A DNA stretch of 64,000 nucleotides from Pseudomaricurvus sp033283335 (GTDB lineage: Bacteria; Pseudomonadota; Gammaproteobacteria; Pseudomonadales; Cellvibrionaceae), in contig JAWMQP010000004.1 in assembly GCA_033283335.1 (NCBI GenBank), positions 246,081-310,080 on the forward strand, written 5' to 3'. This document shows, piece after piece, positions 1 through 7,914 of this stretch (positions within the stretch are counted from its first letter, which is position 1; each line of letters opens with the position of its first letter). The notes below the pieces were generated by a model. That model did not search any database, had not been told where the DNA came from, and saw nothing but the letters and a program-made list of their open reading frames with translations. The position numbers and the translations under genes are program-made.

Positions 1-1880
1 CCGGGGTTGCGCGAGACAATGTCTTTGGCAAACAGCATCAGCAGGCGATCGGGCCAGATGATGTCCCCCTTGGGGGTGACCAGTACCAGTCGGTCGCCAT
101 CGCCATCAAAGGCGACACCGACATCGGCACCGGTGGTTTGCACGGTGCGAATCAGGGTCTGCAAATTCGCTTCGATGGTGGGGTCGGGATCGTGGTTGGG
201 GAAGCTGCCATCCACCTCACAGAACAGGGGCTCAACCTCACAGCCGAGTTCTTCAAACAGCAGCGGCGCCACTTCTCCGGTAATGCCATTGCCGGCATCA
301 ATCACCAGCTTGACATCGCCCGCCAGGGCCACATCCGAGAAAATACGATCGATATACTGGGGCAGAATTTGCTGACTGGTCTGGGTGCCGGTCTGGCCTT
401 CATAGTAATCCCGCTGCTGCATGCGGGTTTTGATTTGCTGCACATCCTCATTGACCAGGGTGTGGCCGTTGATCACCATCTTAAAGCCGTTGTATTCGGC
501 GCTGTTGTGACTGGCGGTAATCATGACACCACTGTTGCTGTCACTCAGTTCACAGGTGGCGAAGTACAGCAGTGGCGTAGGCACCGCCCCCAGATTGATG
601 ACATGACAGCCGGTGCTGACGGCCCCTTCTATCAGGGCCTCACACAGCTCGGGGCTGTGAGTGCGGCCGTCGCGGGCGACAAACAAATGGGTGTCGCCCG
701 CAGCCAGGGCTTCACTGGCGACAGCCCGTCCCACGTGGCGGGCCAGTTCCACGTTGATCTGGCTGCCCGCCAGACCGCGGATATCGTAGGCGCGAAAGAT
801 CTCGTCGATAAACAGGTGGGCGTCGGGATTGGCGGTGTCGGTGTCGCTGGCGCGTTGCTGTACCGGCGCGCTGCCGTTCAGTCCAAGTACATCTTCGTCT
901 TCGGCAGCCACCTGAATGTCGAGAATGTCCTGCTTGTTCAGCATGGGGTTGGTCAGCGTTGCTTCCGGGGCCTGGCCGCTGCGGGCCGCACTGGGCTGAC
1001 GCAGTGGATCAATCTTGCCGGTCAGCCAGAATCCCAGGGCCAGTAACAGACCGCCGCCCACCAGGTGCAAGGCGATCAGCAACCAGGGGCTTTCGGCGGC
1101 CTGTTGGGCCAGTTGGGTCGACGGGGTAAAAGCAATTTGCCACTCGCTGTCACCGACGCGGGCTGTGTGGCTGGGGCCGGCGGCACCGTCGCCGCTGCTG
1201 AAAATCATCACCGGCTTACCCGGGTTGCGGCGCTGCAGACGGGTTTGACCCAGACCCGGTTCCAGTCGCTGGATGCGGGCAAACAAATCCTCGGCTGGCA
1301 GGGTAACCATCAGTGTTCCAGTCACTGGCGGCCGCGAATCTTCGTCCTGCGATCGGGATGCGTCAGGGGGCGCGTCACTCAGCAGGGGGGTAATAAAGTG
1401 CAAATACCAGCGCTGCTCTACCCGCAAGGCTTCCGGCGGCACGTTCTGGCGCCGCTCGGCACGATTGATCATGTCCAGTTCGGTAAAGCTCAGGTCCGCC
1501 TGCTCTGAAGTCAGGTGTTCCTGCCGCTCAAGGTCAAGCAGTTTGAAGGACAGTGCCTGCGGGTAGGCGGTGCGCAAGCTGTTGAGCACCATGGTATTGG
1601 CCTCAGCCTCAGCTTGTGTGACCGCCCTGAGCAGTGAGCTGCGCTTGGCGAACTGGTCGAGCTGTTGTTGCTGTTGGCCAATATAGTGGGCGATGTCGGC
1701 GGCGCGCTTGTCGGCCTGCAATTGACTGAACTGGCCTAAGCGCTGGGTCTCCACCGCGGTAATCCACTTGCCGTAGCTCCAATAGCCACTGGCAAGTACC
1801 AGCAGCACGATGGCCAGCATTACCATGGAGGTGATCAGGGGCAATTCCAGGTTCAAAGAGGCGCGTTTTGTGTCACCCAC
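1..1880 (-). CDS. algC: Phosphomannomutase/phosphoglucomutase AlgC, long membrane-anchored form (3' end outside window)
   Basis: Interconverts mannose-1-P/mannose-6-P and glucose-1-P/glucose-6-P for alginate, LPS and other polysaccharides. At least 626 residues are encoded and the C-terminus lies beyond the window. The start is GTG, preceded by AAGGAA at good spacing. Residues about 9-33 form a membrane segment, followed by a Gln-rich coiled region and a periplasm-like sensor region, a second hydrophobic stretch near residue 300, and then the mutase domain from about residue 360 (FRAYDIRG). The phosphoserine loop TASHN has Ser457 and the metal loop DGDGDR is near residue 590. Long forms with an N-terminal membrane domain are known in pseudomonads. 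It follows coaBC by 78 bases on the same strand and may be cotranscribed; the dut gene usually between them is absent. Confidence 0.93.
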   Translation of the reverse strand, partial: MGDTKRASLNLELPLITSMVMLAIVLLVLASGYWSYGKWITAVETQRLGQFSQLQADKRAADIAHYIGQQQQQLDQFAKRSSLLRAVTQAEAEANTMVLNSLRTAYPQALSFKLLDLERQEHLTSEQADLSFTELDMINRAERRQNVPPEALRVEQRWYLHFITPLLSDAPPDASRSQDEDSRPPVTGTLMVTLPAEDLFARIQRLEPGLGQTRLQRRNPGKPVMIFSSGDGAAGPSHTARVGDSEWQIAFTPSTQLAQQAAESPWLLIALHLVGGGLLLALGFWLTGKIDPLRQPSAARSGQAPEATLTNPMLNKQDILDIQVAAEDEDVLGLNGSAPVQQRASDTDTANPDAHLFIDEIFRAYDIRGLAGSQINVELARHVGRAVASEALAAGDTHLFVARDGRTHSPELCEALIEGAVSTGCHVINLGAVPTPLLYFATCELSDSNSGVMITASHNSAEYNGFKMVINGHTLVNEDVQQIKTRMQQRDYYEGQTGTQTSQQILPQYIDRIFSDVALAGDVKLVIDAGNGITGEVAPLLFEELGCEVEPLFCEVDGSFPNHDPDPTIEANLQTLIRTVQTTGADVGVAFDGDGDRLVLVTPKGDIIWPDRLLMLFAKDIVSRNP

Positions 1881-1958
1881 AGGCGATTCCTTATGTGTTG
1901 ATATCCAGTCTTATTGTTTAACCGTCGGATAACCGGGGCTTGAGCGGAGCGTCGCTGC

Positions 1959-3164
1959 TCATCCGTCGTCGTTAAGTTTGTCGGCAATCCGCTGAATCAG
2001 ATCGCGGGCCAGTTGCGCCTTGCTGCGTTGAGACAGGCTTTCCTGGCTGTCTGGCCACACCAGCGTGACGGCATTGTCGTCGCTGTTAAAGCCAATACCG
2101 GCCTGGGACACATCGTTGGCGATCACCAGATCCAGGTTCTTGCGCTGTAATTTATCGCGGGCATAGCTCACCACATCCTGGGTCTCGGCGGCAAAACCGA
2201 CGCTCAGGGGGCGCGGTGAATGAGCGGCGACGGCGGTGACGATGTCCGGATTTTTTACCAGCTCGATGGTCATGGTGTCCTGGCCGGTTTTCTTGATCTT
2301 TTGCTCCGCAGCTGCCGCCGGGCGGTAATCCGCGACTGCGGCAGAGGCGATAAACACATCGCAGTCGGCCAGTGCCGTCATGCTGGCGGTGAACATGTCC
2401 TGAGCGCTCTCCACCGCGATTAAATGACAGCGCTCGGGTGCCGCCAGTTGGGTGGGGCCACTGATCAGGGTGACTTTGGCCCCGGCTTCGATGGCTGCCT
2501 GAGCCAGAGCGTATCCCATCTTGCCGGAACTGTGATTACTGATGTAGCGCACCGGATCAATCGCCTCGCGGGTGGGGCCGGCGGTAATCACCACCGACTT
2601 GCCGGCCAAATCGCCGCAACTGAACTGGCGGCTGGCCAGCTCGGCCAGCTCGGTCGGCTCCAGCATGCGACCCGGGCCCACATCTCCGCAGGCCTGGGAG
2701 CCCTCGGCGGGGCCAAAACAGACAATCTGACGCTCACTCAGGCGGCTGAGATTGTCCTGGGTAGCGGGACTGTTCCACATTCCCTGATTCATCGCCGGGG
2801 CCAGGCAGATGGGCGCGGCGGTGGCCAGACACACAGTGCTCAGCAGATCATCGCCATTGCCGGCCACCAGGCGGGCGATAAAATCGGCGGTGGCCGGTGC
2901 CACCAGTATCAAATCCGCCCAGCGCGCCAGTTCAATATGCCCCATGCCGGCCTCAGCCTCCGGGTCCAGCAACGCGGTGTGGACCGGGTTACCGGACAGG
3001 GCCTGCAGGGTCAGGGGAGTAATGAATTCCTGCGCCGCCGGCGTCATGATCACCCGCACGGTGGCGCCGAGGTCCTGCAGCCGGCGGATCAATTCGGCGC
3101 TTTTGTAGGCGGCGATACCGCCGGTGACACCGAGCAAAATCTGTTTGTTGGTCAGGGAACTCAT
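1959..3164 (-). CDS. coaBC: Bifunctional phosphopantothenoylcysteine decarboxylase/phosphopantothenate-cysteine ligase
   Basis: Catalyses two consecutive steps of coenzyme A synthesis: CTP-dependent ligation of cysteine to 4'-phosphopantothenate, then FMN-dependent decarboxylation. The 401 residues match the family length. The N-terminal CoaC flavoprotein half shows the active-site His in GHIELARWAD (about residue 76), the PAMNQGMW substrate loop and the CGDVGPGRM cysteine segment. The C-terminal CoaB half begins near residue 190 with KSVVITAGPTREAIDPVR and SNHSSGKMG. It lies upstream of algC on the same strand and is divergent from radC. CoaD, a later enzyme of the same pathway, is encoded 3 kb away. 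Confidence 0.97.
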   Translation of the reverse strand: MSSLTNKQILLGVTGGIAAYKSAELIRRLQDLGATVRVIMTPAAQEFITPLTLQALSGNPVHTALLDPEAEAGMGHIELARWADLILVAPATADFIARLVAGNGDDLLSTVCLATAAPICLAPAMNQGMWNSPATQDNLSRLSERQIVCFGPAEGSQACGDVGPGRMLEPTELAELASRQFSCGDLAGKSVVITAGPTREAIDPVRYISNHSSGKMGYALAQAAIEAGAKVTLISGPTQLAAPERCHLIAVESAQDMFTASMTALADCDVFIASAAVADYRPAAAAEQKIKKTGQDTMTIELVKNPDIVTAVAAHSPRPLSVGFAAETQDVVSYARDKLQRKNLDLVIANDVSQAGIGFNSDDNAVTLVWPDSQESLSQRSKAQLARDLIQRIADKLNDDG

Positions 3165-3381
3165 ACATTCGTCCGAGCGGAGGGGGTGTAAATGGCGGTT
3201 AAGATACCATTGCCGCCGGATTCGATGAAGACAAGGGGGGAAATTAACTTAGACTGCGCCACATTTCTCTTCATTTTATTTATCGGGTTTTGCCTGGATT
3301 TCTCTCGCCCAGGGATGGCGATGGTAATCCGGACCTTATACACGGACGCCAGCTGATGACCGAAAAGGAGTACGACGCATT

Positions 3382-4056
3382 ATGACCATTCGTGACTGGC
3401 CCTCTCAGGAGCGTCCCCGGGAAAAACTGCTGACCAGGGGCGCACGAGTGTTGTCCGACGCGGAATTACTGGCCATTTTCCTGCGCACCGGTTGCGCCGG
3501 CAAGTCGGCTGTCGACCTGGCCCGTGAGCTGCTGGTCAATTTTGGCGGATTGCGCCAGATCCTGGAGGCCGATCGGCGGGATTTCTGTGCCGCTCACGGG
3601 TTGGGTGATGCCAAATACGCCCAGTTACAGGCGGTGCTGGAAATGGGGCGCCGGCATCTGTCGACGGTGATGGAGCAGGGGCCGGGTTTTCACAGCCCAC
3701 AGGCGGTGAAAGACTACCTGCGTGCAGAACTGCGTCACCAGCAGCGCGAGGTCTTCAGTGTGTTGTTTCTCAATAACCAGCATCACCTGCTGGCCTATCG
3801 GGAGCTGTTCCAGGGCACCATCGATGCCGCCAGTGTCTACCCGCGGGAAGTGGTTAAACTGGCCCTGGCTCACAACGCCGCGGCGGTGATTCTGGCCCAC
3901 AATCACCCCTCGGGGATAGCCGAGCCCAGCCAGGCCGACAGGCGTATCACTCAGCGCCTGCAGGAGGCGTTGGCACTGGTGGATATCCGGGTGCTGGACC
4001 ACCTGGTGGTGGGCGAGGCGGAAGTACTGTCCTTTGCCGAGCGAGGACTGTTGTAG
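3382..4056 (+). CDS. radC: RadC/JAMM family protein
   Basis: 224-residue RadC (DUF2466) protein. The N-terminal helix-hairpin-helix-like part begins IRDWPSQERPREKL. The C-terminal JAB/MPN domain has the zinc motif HNHPSG followed by Asp (about residues 173-186), fitting H-x-H-(x)n-D. The family is conserved in bacteria; its supposed role in DNA repair is not established and a metal-dependent peptidase or nuclease role is only inferred. An AAGGAG sits about 12 bases before the ATG. Divergence from coaBC and position upstream of rpmBG match many gammaproteobacteria. Confidence 0.93.
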   Translation: MTIRDWPSQERPREKLLTRGARVLSDAELLAIFLRTGCAGKSAVDLARELLVNFGGLRQILEADRRDFCAAHGLGDAKYAQLQAVLEMGRRHLSTVMEQGPGFHSPQAVKDYLRAELRHQQREVFSVLFLNNQHHLLAYRELFQGTIDAASVYPREVVKLALAHNAAAVILAHNHPSGIAEPSQADRRITQRLQEALALVDIRVLDHLVVGEAEVLSFAERGLL

Positions 4057-4092
4057 AGAAGGCGAATAATTGCACAAAAAAGCAGCTAATAT

Positions 4093-4121
4093 TTGCTATT
4101 GCAGGGCTGTTCTGGTATAAA
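4093..4121 (+). promoter_or_regulatory. Probable sigma-70 promoter of rpmB-rpmG
   Basis: TTGCTA (-35) and TATAAA (-10) are separated by exactly 17 bases, followed by a GC-rich start region. No other gene lies between here and rpmB, so the transcript would have a leader of about 270 nt. Confidence 0.6.
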
Positions 4122-4398
4122 ACGCCGCTCTTTGTGACTGGCCCAAAGGAATTTTTGGCTGGCTGCTTGAATCGGGGCTACTGCCAGCGCGCTTTCGCGA
4201 GGGATACGGCCCTTAGCGAGGGCTTTCTACAGGGGCTGCTGACGACTGGGTCGTCCAGCTTTTCCCGATGCCCTTCTGGCTATTTATTCAAGATATAGAT
4301 AGCAAGTGGCTGTAGGTAGACAGTCGCGTATTTTTACGATTTTACGATTGACGAATTGCTGTCCGGCGGCAATGACTGTTTAAACATGAGGCAATAAG
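4122..4398 (+). other. Long untranslated leader before rpmB
   Basis: About 275 bases without a coding frame between the predicted promoter and the L28 start. It contains short hairpins, for example GACGAC-TGG-GTCGTC around 4235-4250 and a CGCGCTTTCGCG segment near 4190. It could be a structured 5' leader for ribosomal-protein control or a small RNA; the sequence does not decide this. Confidence 0.4.
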
Positions 4399-4635
4399 AT
4401 GTCTAAGGTATGTCAGGTAACTGGTAAGCGTCCAGTGACCGGAAACAATGTATCCCACGCAAAAAACCACACCAAGCGTCGTTTTTTGCCAAACCTGCAC
4501 TCTCACCGTTTCTGGGTTGAATCCGAGAAGCGTTTTGTGAAGTTGCGCGTGTCTTCCAAAGGTATGCGCATCATCGACAAAAAAGGTATTGAGACTGTAT
4601 TGGCTGATCTCCGCACTCGCGGCGAGAAATTTTAA
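4399..4635 (+). CDS. rpmB: 50S ribosomal protein L28
   Basis: 78 residues, the usual length for proteobacterial L28, beginning MSKVCQVTGKRPVTGNNVSH and containing the conserved HTKRRFLPNLH and VSSKGMRIIDKKG segments. It is a structural component of the large ribosomal subunit. It is followed 11 bases later by rpmG, the universal partner in this operon, and the pair ends in a strong intrinsic terminator. Confidence 0.98.
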   Translation: MSKVCQVTGKRPVTGNNVSHAKNHTKRRFLPNLHSHRFWVESEKRFVKLRVSSKGMRIIDKKGIETVLADLRTRGEKF

Positions 4636-4646
4636 GGAGCTTAATC

Positions 4647-4814
4647 ATGGCTAAAGGTGCACGCGAAAAAATCCGCCTGAACTCCAGCGCTGGTACTGGT
4701 CACTTCTACACCACTGACAAGAACAAGCGCAACACTCCAGAAAAAATGGAGATCAAAAAGTACGATCCCGTTGCTCGTAAGCACGTGATGTACAAAGAAG
4801 GCAAAATCAAGTAA
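4647..4814 (+). CDS. rpmG: 50S ribosomal protein L33
   Basis: 55 residues starting MAKGAREKIRLNSSAGTGHF and ending KHVMYKEGKIK, as in enterobacterial L33. It lacks the CxxC pairs of the zinc-binding paralogue, so it is the zinc-independent form. An AAGGAGC ribosome-binding site lies in the 11-base gap after rpmB. It is the second gene of the rpmB-rpmG operon and the terminator follows about 25 bases after the stop. Confidence 0.97.
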   Translation: MAKGAREKIRLNSSAGTGHFYTTDKNKRNTPEKMEIKKYDPVARKHVMYKEGKIK

Positions 4815-4838
4815 GAGTCCGCTCTTCATTTGCCTCAG

Positions 4839-4867
4839 AAAAGCCCGGCTTCAAGCCGGGCTTTTTG
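4839..4867 (+). terminator. Intrinsic terminator of rpmB-rpmG
   Basis: A GC-rich hairpin AAGCCCGGCTT-CA-AGCCGGGCTT is followed by a T run, directly downstream of rpmG. Confidence 0.92.
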
Positions 4868-5019
4868 CATTTGGGCGCCAGACTTTTGCGCAGGTGCAAA
4901 CCGCGCTCCCTGAGCCTTGTGTTTCTGTCATCCACCACAAAATTAGGGTTAAATAGCAACCACCGTTTATTTGCTCCAATCCGCACGCTGATGTTCAGCC
5001 TTCAGTTCAGGTTTTTTTA

Positions 5020-5835
5020 ATGCCCGAGTTACCCGAAGTCGAAACCACCCGCCGGGGGATTGAACCCCATCTGGTCAATCGCACCGTACAACAGGTGATC
5101 GTGCGCCAGCCGCAATTGCGCTGGCCGGTGCCCGAGGGGCTGGGTGAGCGCATTGGCGGGAAAAAGCTGCACCAGGTTGCGCGGCGGGGTAAATACCTGA
5201 TGCTGCGCTTTGATGGAGGTCACGTGTTGATTCATCTGGGCATGTCGGGCAACTTGCGCATCGTCGAGCGGCGTGAAGACCCGGGTTACCATGACCACGT
5301 GGATATCGACTTTGGCGAGCAGCGGGTGCTGCGCCTCAATGACCCGCGCCGGTTTGGGGCGGTGTTGTGGGCCGACGATCCGTCGGAGCAACACGAGTTG
5401 CTGGCGCACCTGGGGCCAGAGCCACTGCAGCCGGAGTTCAGCAGCGACTATCTGTACCAGCGCAGTCGCAAGCGCAAGCAGGCGATCAAGACCTTTATCA
5501 TGGACAGTAAGGTGGTAGTCGGAGTGGGAAACATCTACGCGAACGAAGCCCTCTACGCGGCCGGGATTCGCCCCAGTCGGGCCGCCGGCAGTGTGTCTCG
5601 GCAGAAAATGGAAACCCTGGTTGCCGAGATCAAGCAAGTCCTGGCCCGGGCTATTGAGCAGGGTGGCACCACCCTCAAAGACTTTGTCGGCGGCGATGGC
5701 AAGCCGGGGTATTTTCAGCAACAGCTGCAGGTCTATGGTCGCCAGGGACAACCCTGTCCGCGCTGTCACAAGCCCCTGAAAGAGACCCGTCTGGGGCAGC
5801 GATCAACGGTTTACTGCACCGCCTGTCAAGGTTGA
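5020..5835 (+). CDS. mutM: Formamidopyrimidine-DNA glycosylase (Fpg)
   Basis: Excises 8-oxoguanine and formamidopyrimidines and cleaves the abasic site (GO repair system; MutY of the same system is encoded at 31.5 kb). 271 residues. The N-terminal PELPEVETTRRG supplies the catalytic Pro2 and Glu3. The conserved Lys lies in RRGKYLML near residue 58, and the H2TH region includes VGVGNIYANEALY. The C-terminal zinc finger has Cys246, Cys249, Cys266 and Cys269. All catalytic residues are present. It stands alone downstream of rpmG's terminator. Confidence 0.97.
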   Translation: MPELPEVETTRRGIEPHLVNRTVQQVIVRQPQLRWPVPEGLGERIGGKKLHQVARRGKYLMLRFDGGHVLIHLGMSGNLRIVERREDPGYHDHVDIDFGEQRVLRLNDPRRFGAVLWADDPSEQHELLAHLGPEPLQPEFSSDYLYQRSRKRKQAIKTFIMDSKVVVGVGNIYANEALYAAGIRPSRAAGSVSRQKMETLVAEIKQVLARAIEQGGTTLKDFVGGDGKPGYFQQQLQVYGRQGQPCPRCHKPLKETRLGQRSTVYCTACQG

Positions 5836-5965
5836 GGCGAGGGCTGGTGGGGACGGACAGCCTGTGACTCACGCAGTGGTTTCTGTCACCAGAAGTGATA
5901 GGCTATGATGATGAGCCCGGGTTGTCGCCGGGGCTATAAGACCCAGTACACAAAAGGAGAACACT

Positions 5966-6301
5966 GTGCTGAAAACAACCCGCGGGTGGAAGTCCACCGC
6001 CAAAGCCACCGCGATGGCTACCTTGTTGGCTGTCAGTCCGCTGACACTGGCCGATGGCATCAACACCGTCGATGAAGACCCGTCAGCCCTGGCCATGACC
6101 ACCGATCTGGTGGTGGTACGTCCGGTAATGCTGGCGGCCACAGTCGTGGGCTCCGCTGTCTGGCTGGTGTCCCTGCCGTTTTCAGCCGCAGCTGGTAACG
6201 CCATGCAGGCGGCCGATACGCTGGTGGTTGGACCGGCTGAAACCACGTTCTTCCGCTGCCTGGGCTGTACCCGAACCGGTTACCGGGTTGATCACGATTA
6301 A
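5966..6301 (+). CDS. Small exported protein of unknown function
   Basis: 111 residues from a GTG start with a good AAAAGGAGA site. An N-terminal signal peptide (KATAMATLLAVSPLTLADG) probably ends near residue 30. A hydrophobic segment VMLAATVVGSAVWLVSLPFSAAAG follows, and the C-terminus holds a CLGC pair. Similar short proteins sit between mutM and coaD in pseudomonads, sometimes named multidrug transporter without evidence. I cannot assign a function; it is probably an envelope protein. Confidence 0.7.
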   Translation: MLKTTRGWKSTAKATAMATLLAVSPLTLADGINTVDEDPSALAMTTDLVVVRPVMLAATVVGSAVWLVSLPFSAAAGNAMQAADTLVVGPAETTFFRCLGCTRTGYRVDHD

Positions 6302-6371
6302 GCCATAGCTGTCCGCGAAGGCAGGCGTCGGCCGCGTCCGTAAGCGTGGGGCGGCCGCGGCGCCGGATGGA

Positions 6372-6851
6372 TCAGTGGCCGAATTTCTGTTTCAGATCCT
6401 CGACGATCAGAGGGTGCACAAATTTGGACACATCGCCGCCGAGTGAGGCGATTTCCCGTACCAGAGACGAGGAAATATAGGACAAGTGCTCGGCTGGGGT
6501 CAGAAACAGGCTCTCCATGTCCGGCATCAGCGCCCGGTTCATGTTGGCCAGCTGAAATTCGTATTCAAAGTCGGATACGGCCCGCAAACCCCGCAGCACG
6601 CCATGGGCCTTTTTCTGTTTGACCAGGTCCGCCAGCAGAATATCAAACCCGCAGATATCCACATTGTCCAGATGGCTGAGAACACGTTCGACCTGAGTCA
6701 CGCGCTCTTCCAGGGAAAACAGAGGGTTTTTCTTGGTGCTCGCGGCAATGGCAATGGTCACACGATCGAATAGCCGACAGGCGCGTTCCACCAGATCGAT
6801 ATGGCCATTGGTGATGGGATCGAAGGTGCCGGGGTAAACCACGTGCTTCAT
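6372..6851 (-). CDS. coaD: Phosphopantetheine adenylyltransferase
   Basis: Transfers AMP from ATP to 4'-phosphopantetheine, giving dephospho-CoA, the penultimate step of CoA synthesis. 159 residues, standard length. The nucleotidyltransferase motif appears as PGTFDPITNGH (TxGH at residues 15-18), and the C-terminal ATP-binding signature is LSYISSSLVREIASLGGDVS. The start is ATG followed by KHVVYPGTF. It is convergent with the small exported protein gene and lies downstream of rsmD on the same strand, as in many gammaproteobacteria. Confidence 0.97.
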   Translation of the reverse strand: MKHVVYPGTFDPITNGHIDLVERACRLFDRVTIAIAASTKKNPLFSLEERVTQVERVLSHLDNVDICGFDILLADLVKQKKAHGVLRGLRAVSDFEYEFQLANMNRALMPDMESLFLTPAEHLSYISSSLVREIASLGGDVSKFVHPLIVEDLKQKFGH

Positions 6852-7012
6852 GGGTAGCTCTCTGTAAGTTGTTTGCGGGCTTTAAACACACCTGTTTATA
6901 GAGTAGCCCGTTATTAAAAGAGGCGCGATGTTAAACAATTTGTGCGATCAGTACAAAACTCATGGTCTTTTTTATTACCGGACGCTGTTCAATAGCCGAA
7001 AGCCTGGGCCAT

Positions 7013-7684
7013 TCAGCCGCTCTCAGTACCACGAGAATCAGTACCACGAGAATCAGTATCATGGGAATCAGCGTCACGGTAATACAACCGGTAGCAGACG
7101 TCACCCGCTTGTTTTTGCCGATGCAGATGCCAGTGTGGTGGGCAGCACAGGGCATACTGGCGCGGTGTCTCCAGATAGATGGTGGCAGTGGGGCTGAGCC
7201 GTCCGGGTTGTTCCAGCGCGGCAATGGTCGCCGGCCACAGGTCCAGTTGAAAGGGCGGGTCAATAAACACCACATCAAAGGGTTGTGGCGGAGCCTGTTG
7301 CAGGTAAGACAGGCAATCCGTCTGCATGACCTGGCCGCGATCGCACTGCAGCAGGTGCAGGTTTTGCCGGATTTGGGCGGCTGCATCGGCATTGAGCTCA
7401 ATCAGGGTGGCTGAGGCGGCACCGCGGGACAAGGCTTCCAGGCCCAGCGCGCCAGAGCCACTGAAGGCGTCCAGGCAGTGGGCATTGGGCAGGTCGGCCA
7501 TCAGCCAGTTGAACAGGGTTTCGCGAATGCGATCGCCCGTCGGGCGCAATCCCTCGGCCGCCACAAACGGCAGCTTGCGCCCGCGCCATTGGCCGCCGAT
7601 GATACGCAGTGAGGAGACCGGTTTAGCGGCGGATGCAGGCGCTGAGGCGCGTTTTCCGTCACGGCGAGGGCGGGAATTTTTCAA
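7013..7684 (-). CDS. rsmD: 16S rRNA (guanine966-N2)-methyltransferase RsmD
   Basis: SAM-dependent methyltransferase that modifies G966 of 16S rRNA in the assembled 30S particle. The core has RIIGGQWRGRKLPF, the SAM motif CLDAFSGSGALGLEALSRGA, and the catalytic FIDPPF tetrapeptide. 223 residues, longer than the usual ~200 because of a basic, Ala/Ser-rich N-terminus and a C-terminal tail of short Asp/Ser/Arg/Gly/Thr repeats made by a 15-base tandem repeat at the gene end. It is divergent from ftsY, the conserved arrangement. Confidence 0.94.
   Translation of the reverse strand: MKNSRPRRDGKRASAPASAAKPVSSLRIIGGQWRGRKLPFVAAEGLRPTGDRIRETLFNWLMADLPNAHCLDAFSGSGALGLEALSRGAASATLIELNADAAAQIRQNLHLLQCDRGQVMQTDCLSYLQQAPPQPFDVVFIDPPFQLDLWPATIAALEQPGRLSPTATIYLETPRQYALCCPPHWHLHRQKQAGDVCYRLYYRDADSHDTDSRGTDSRGTESG
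7024..7083 (-). repeat. 15-base tandem repeat in the 3' end of rsmD
   Basis: Four adjoining 15-base units: two identical (cagtaccacgagaat) and two degenerate. Because the unit is a multiple of three it stays in frame and encodes a DSRGT-like pentapeptide repeat in the RsmD tail. Confidence 0.85.
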
Positions 7685-7914
7685 GGTGTCCTCACTTGGG
7701 GATCGAGGGCCGCAGTTACAGCCCCATCGTGGGTTGGCTTGGTGGCGAGTCTACCAATGGGCGGGGGGCTTCGCCACCTCCTGGGCTGGCGAGGTGGGAT
7801 TGCATCGGGGGGAGTCGCGGTTTCCCGCCTCCGGCACTGCCATCGCGTCGGTTAAGCCGGTAGAATGCCGGCCTGAACGTGCAGCCCCGTCGAACGGTTT
7901 GAGGTTAATACACA

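Noticed and set aside
138..1046. Long plus-strand open frame of 302 codons
   Set aside because: It is antisense to algC, whose minus-strand reading has clear domains and a ribosome-binding site.
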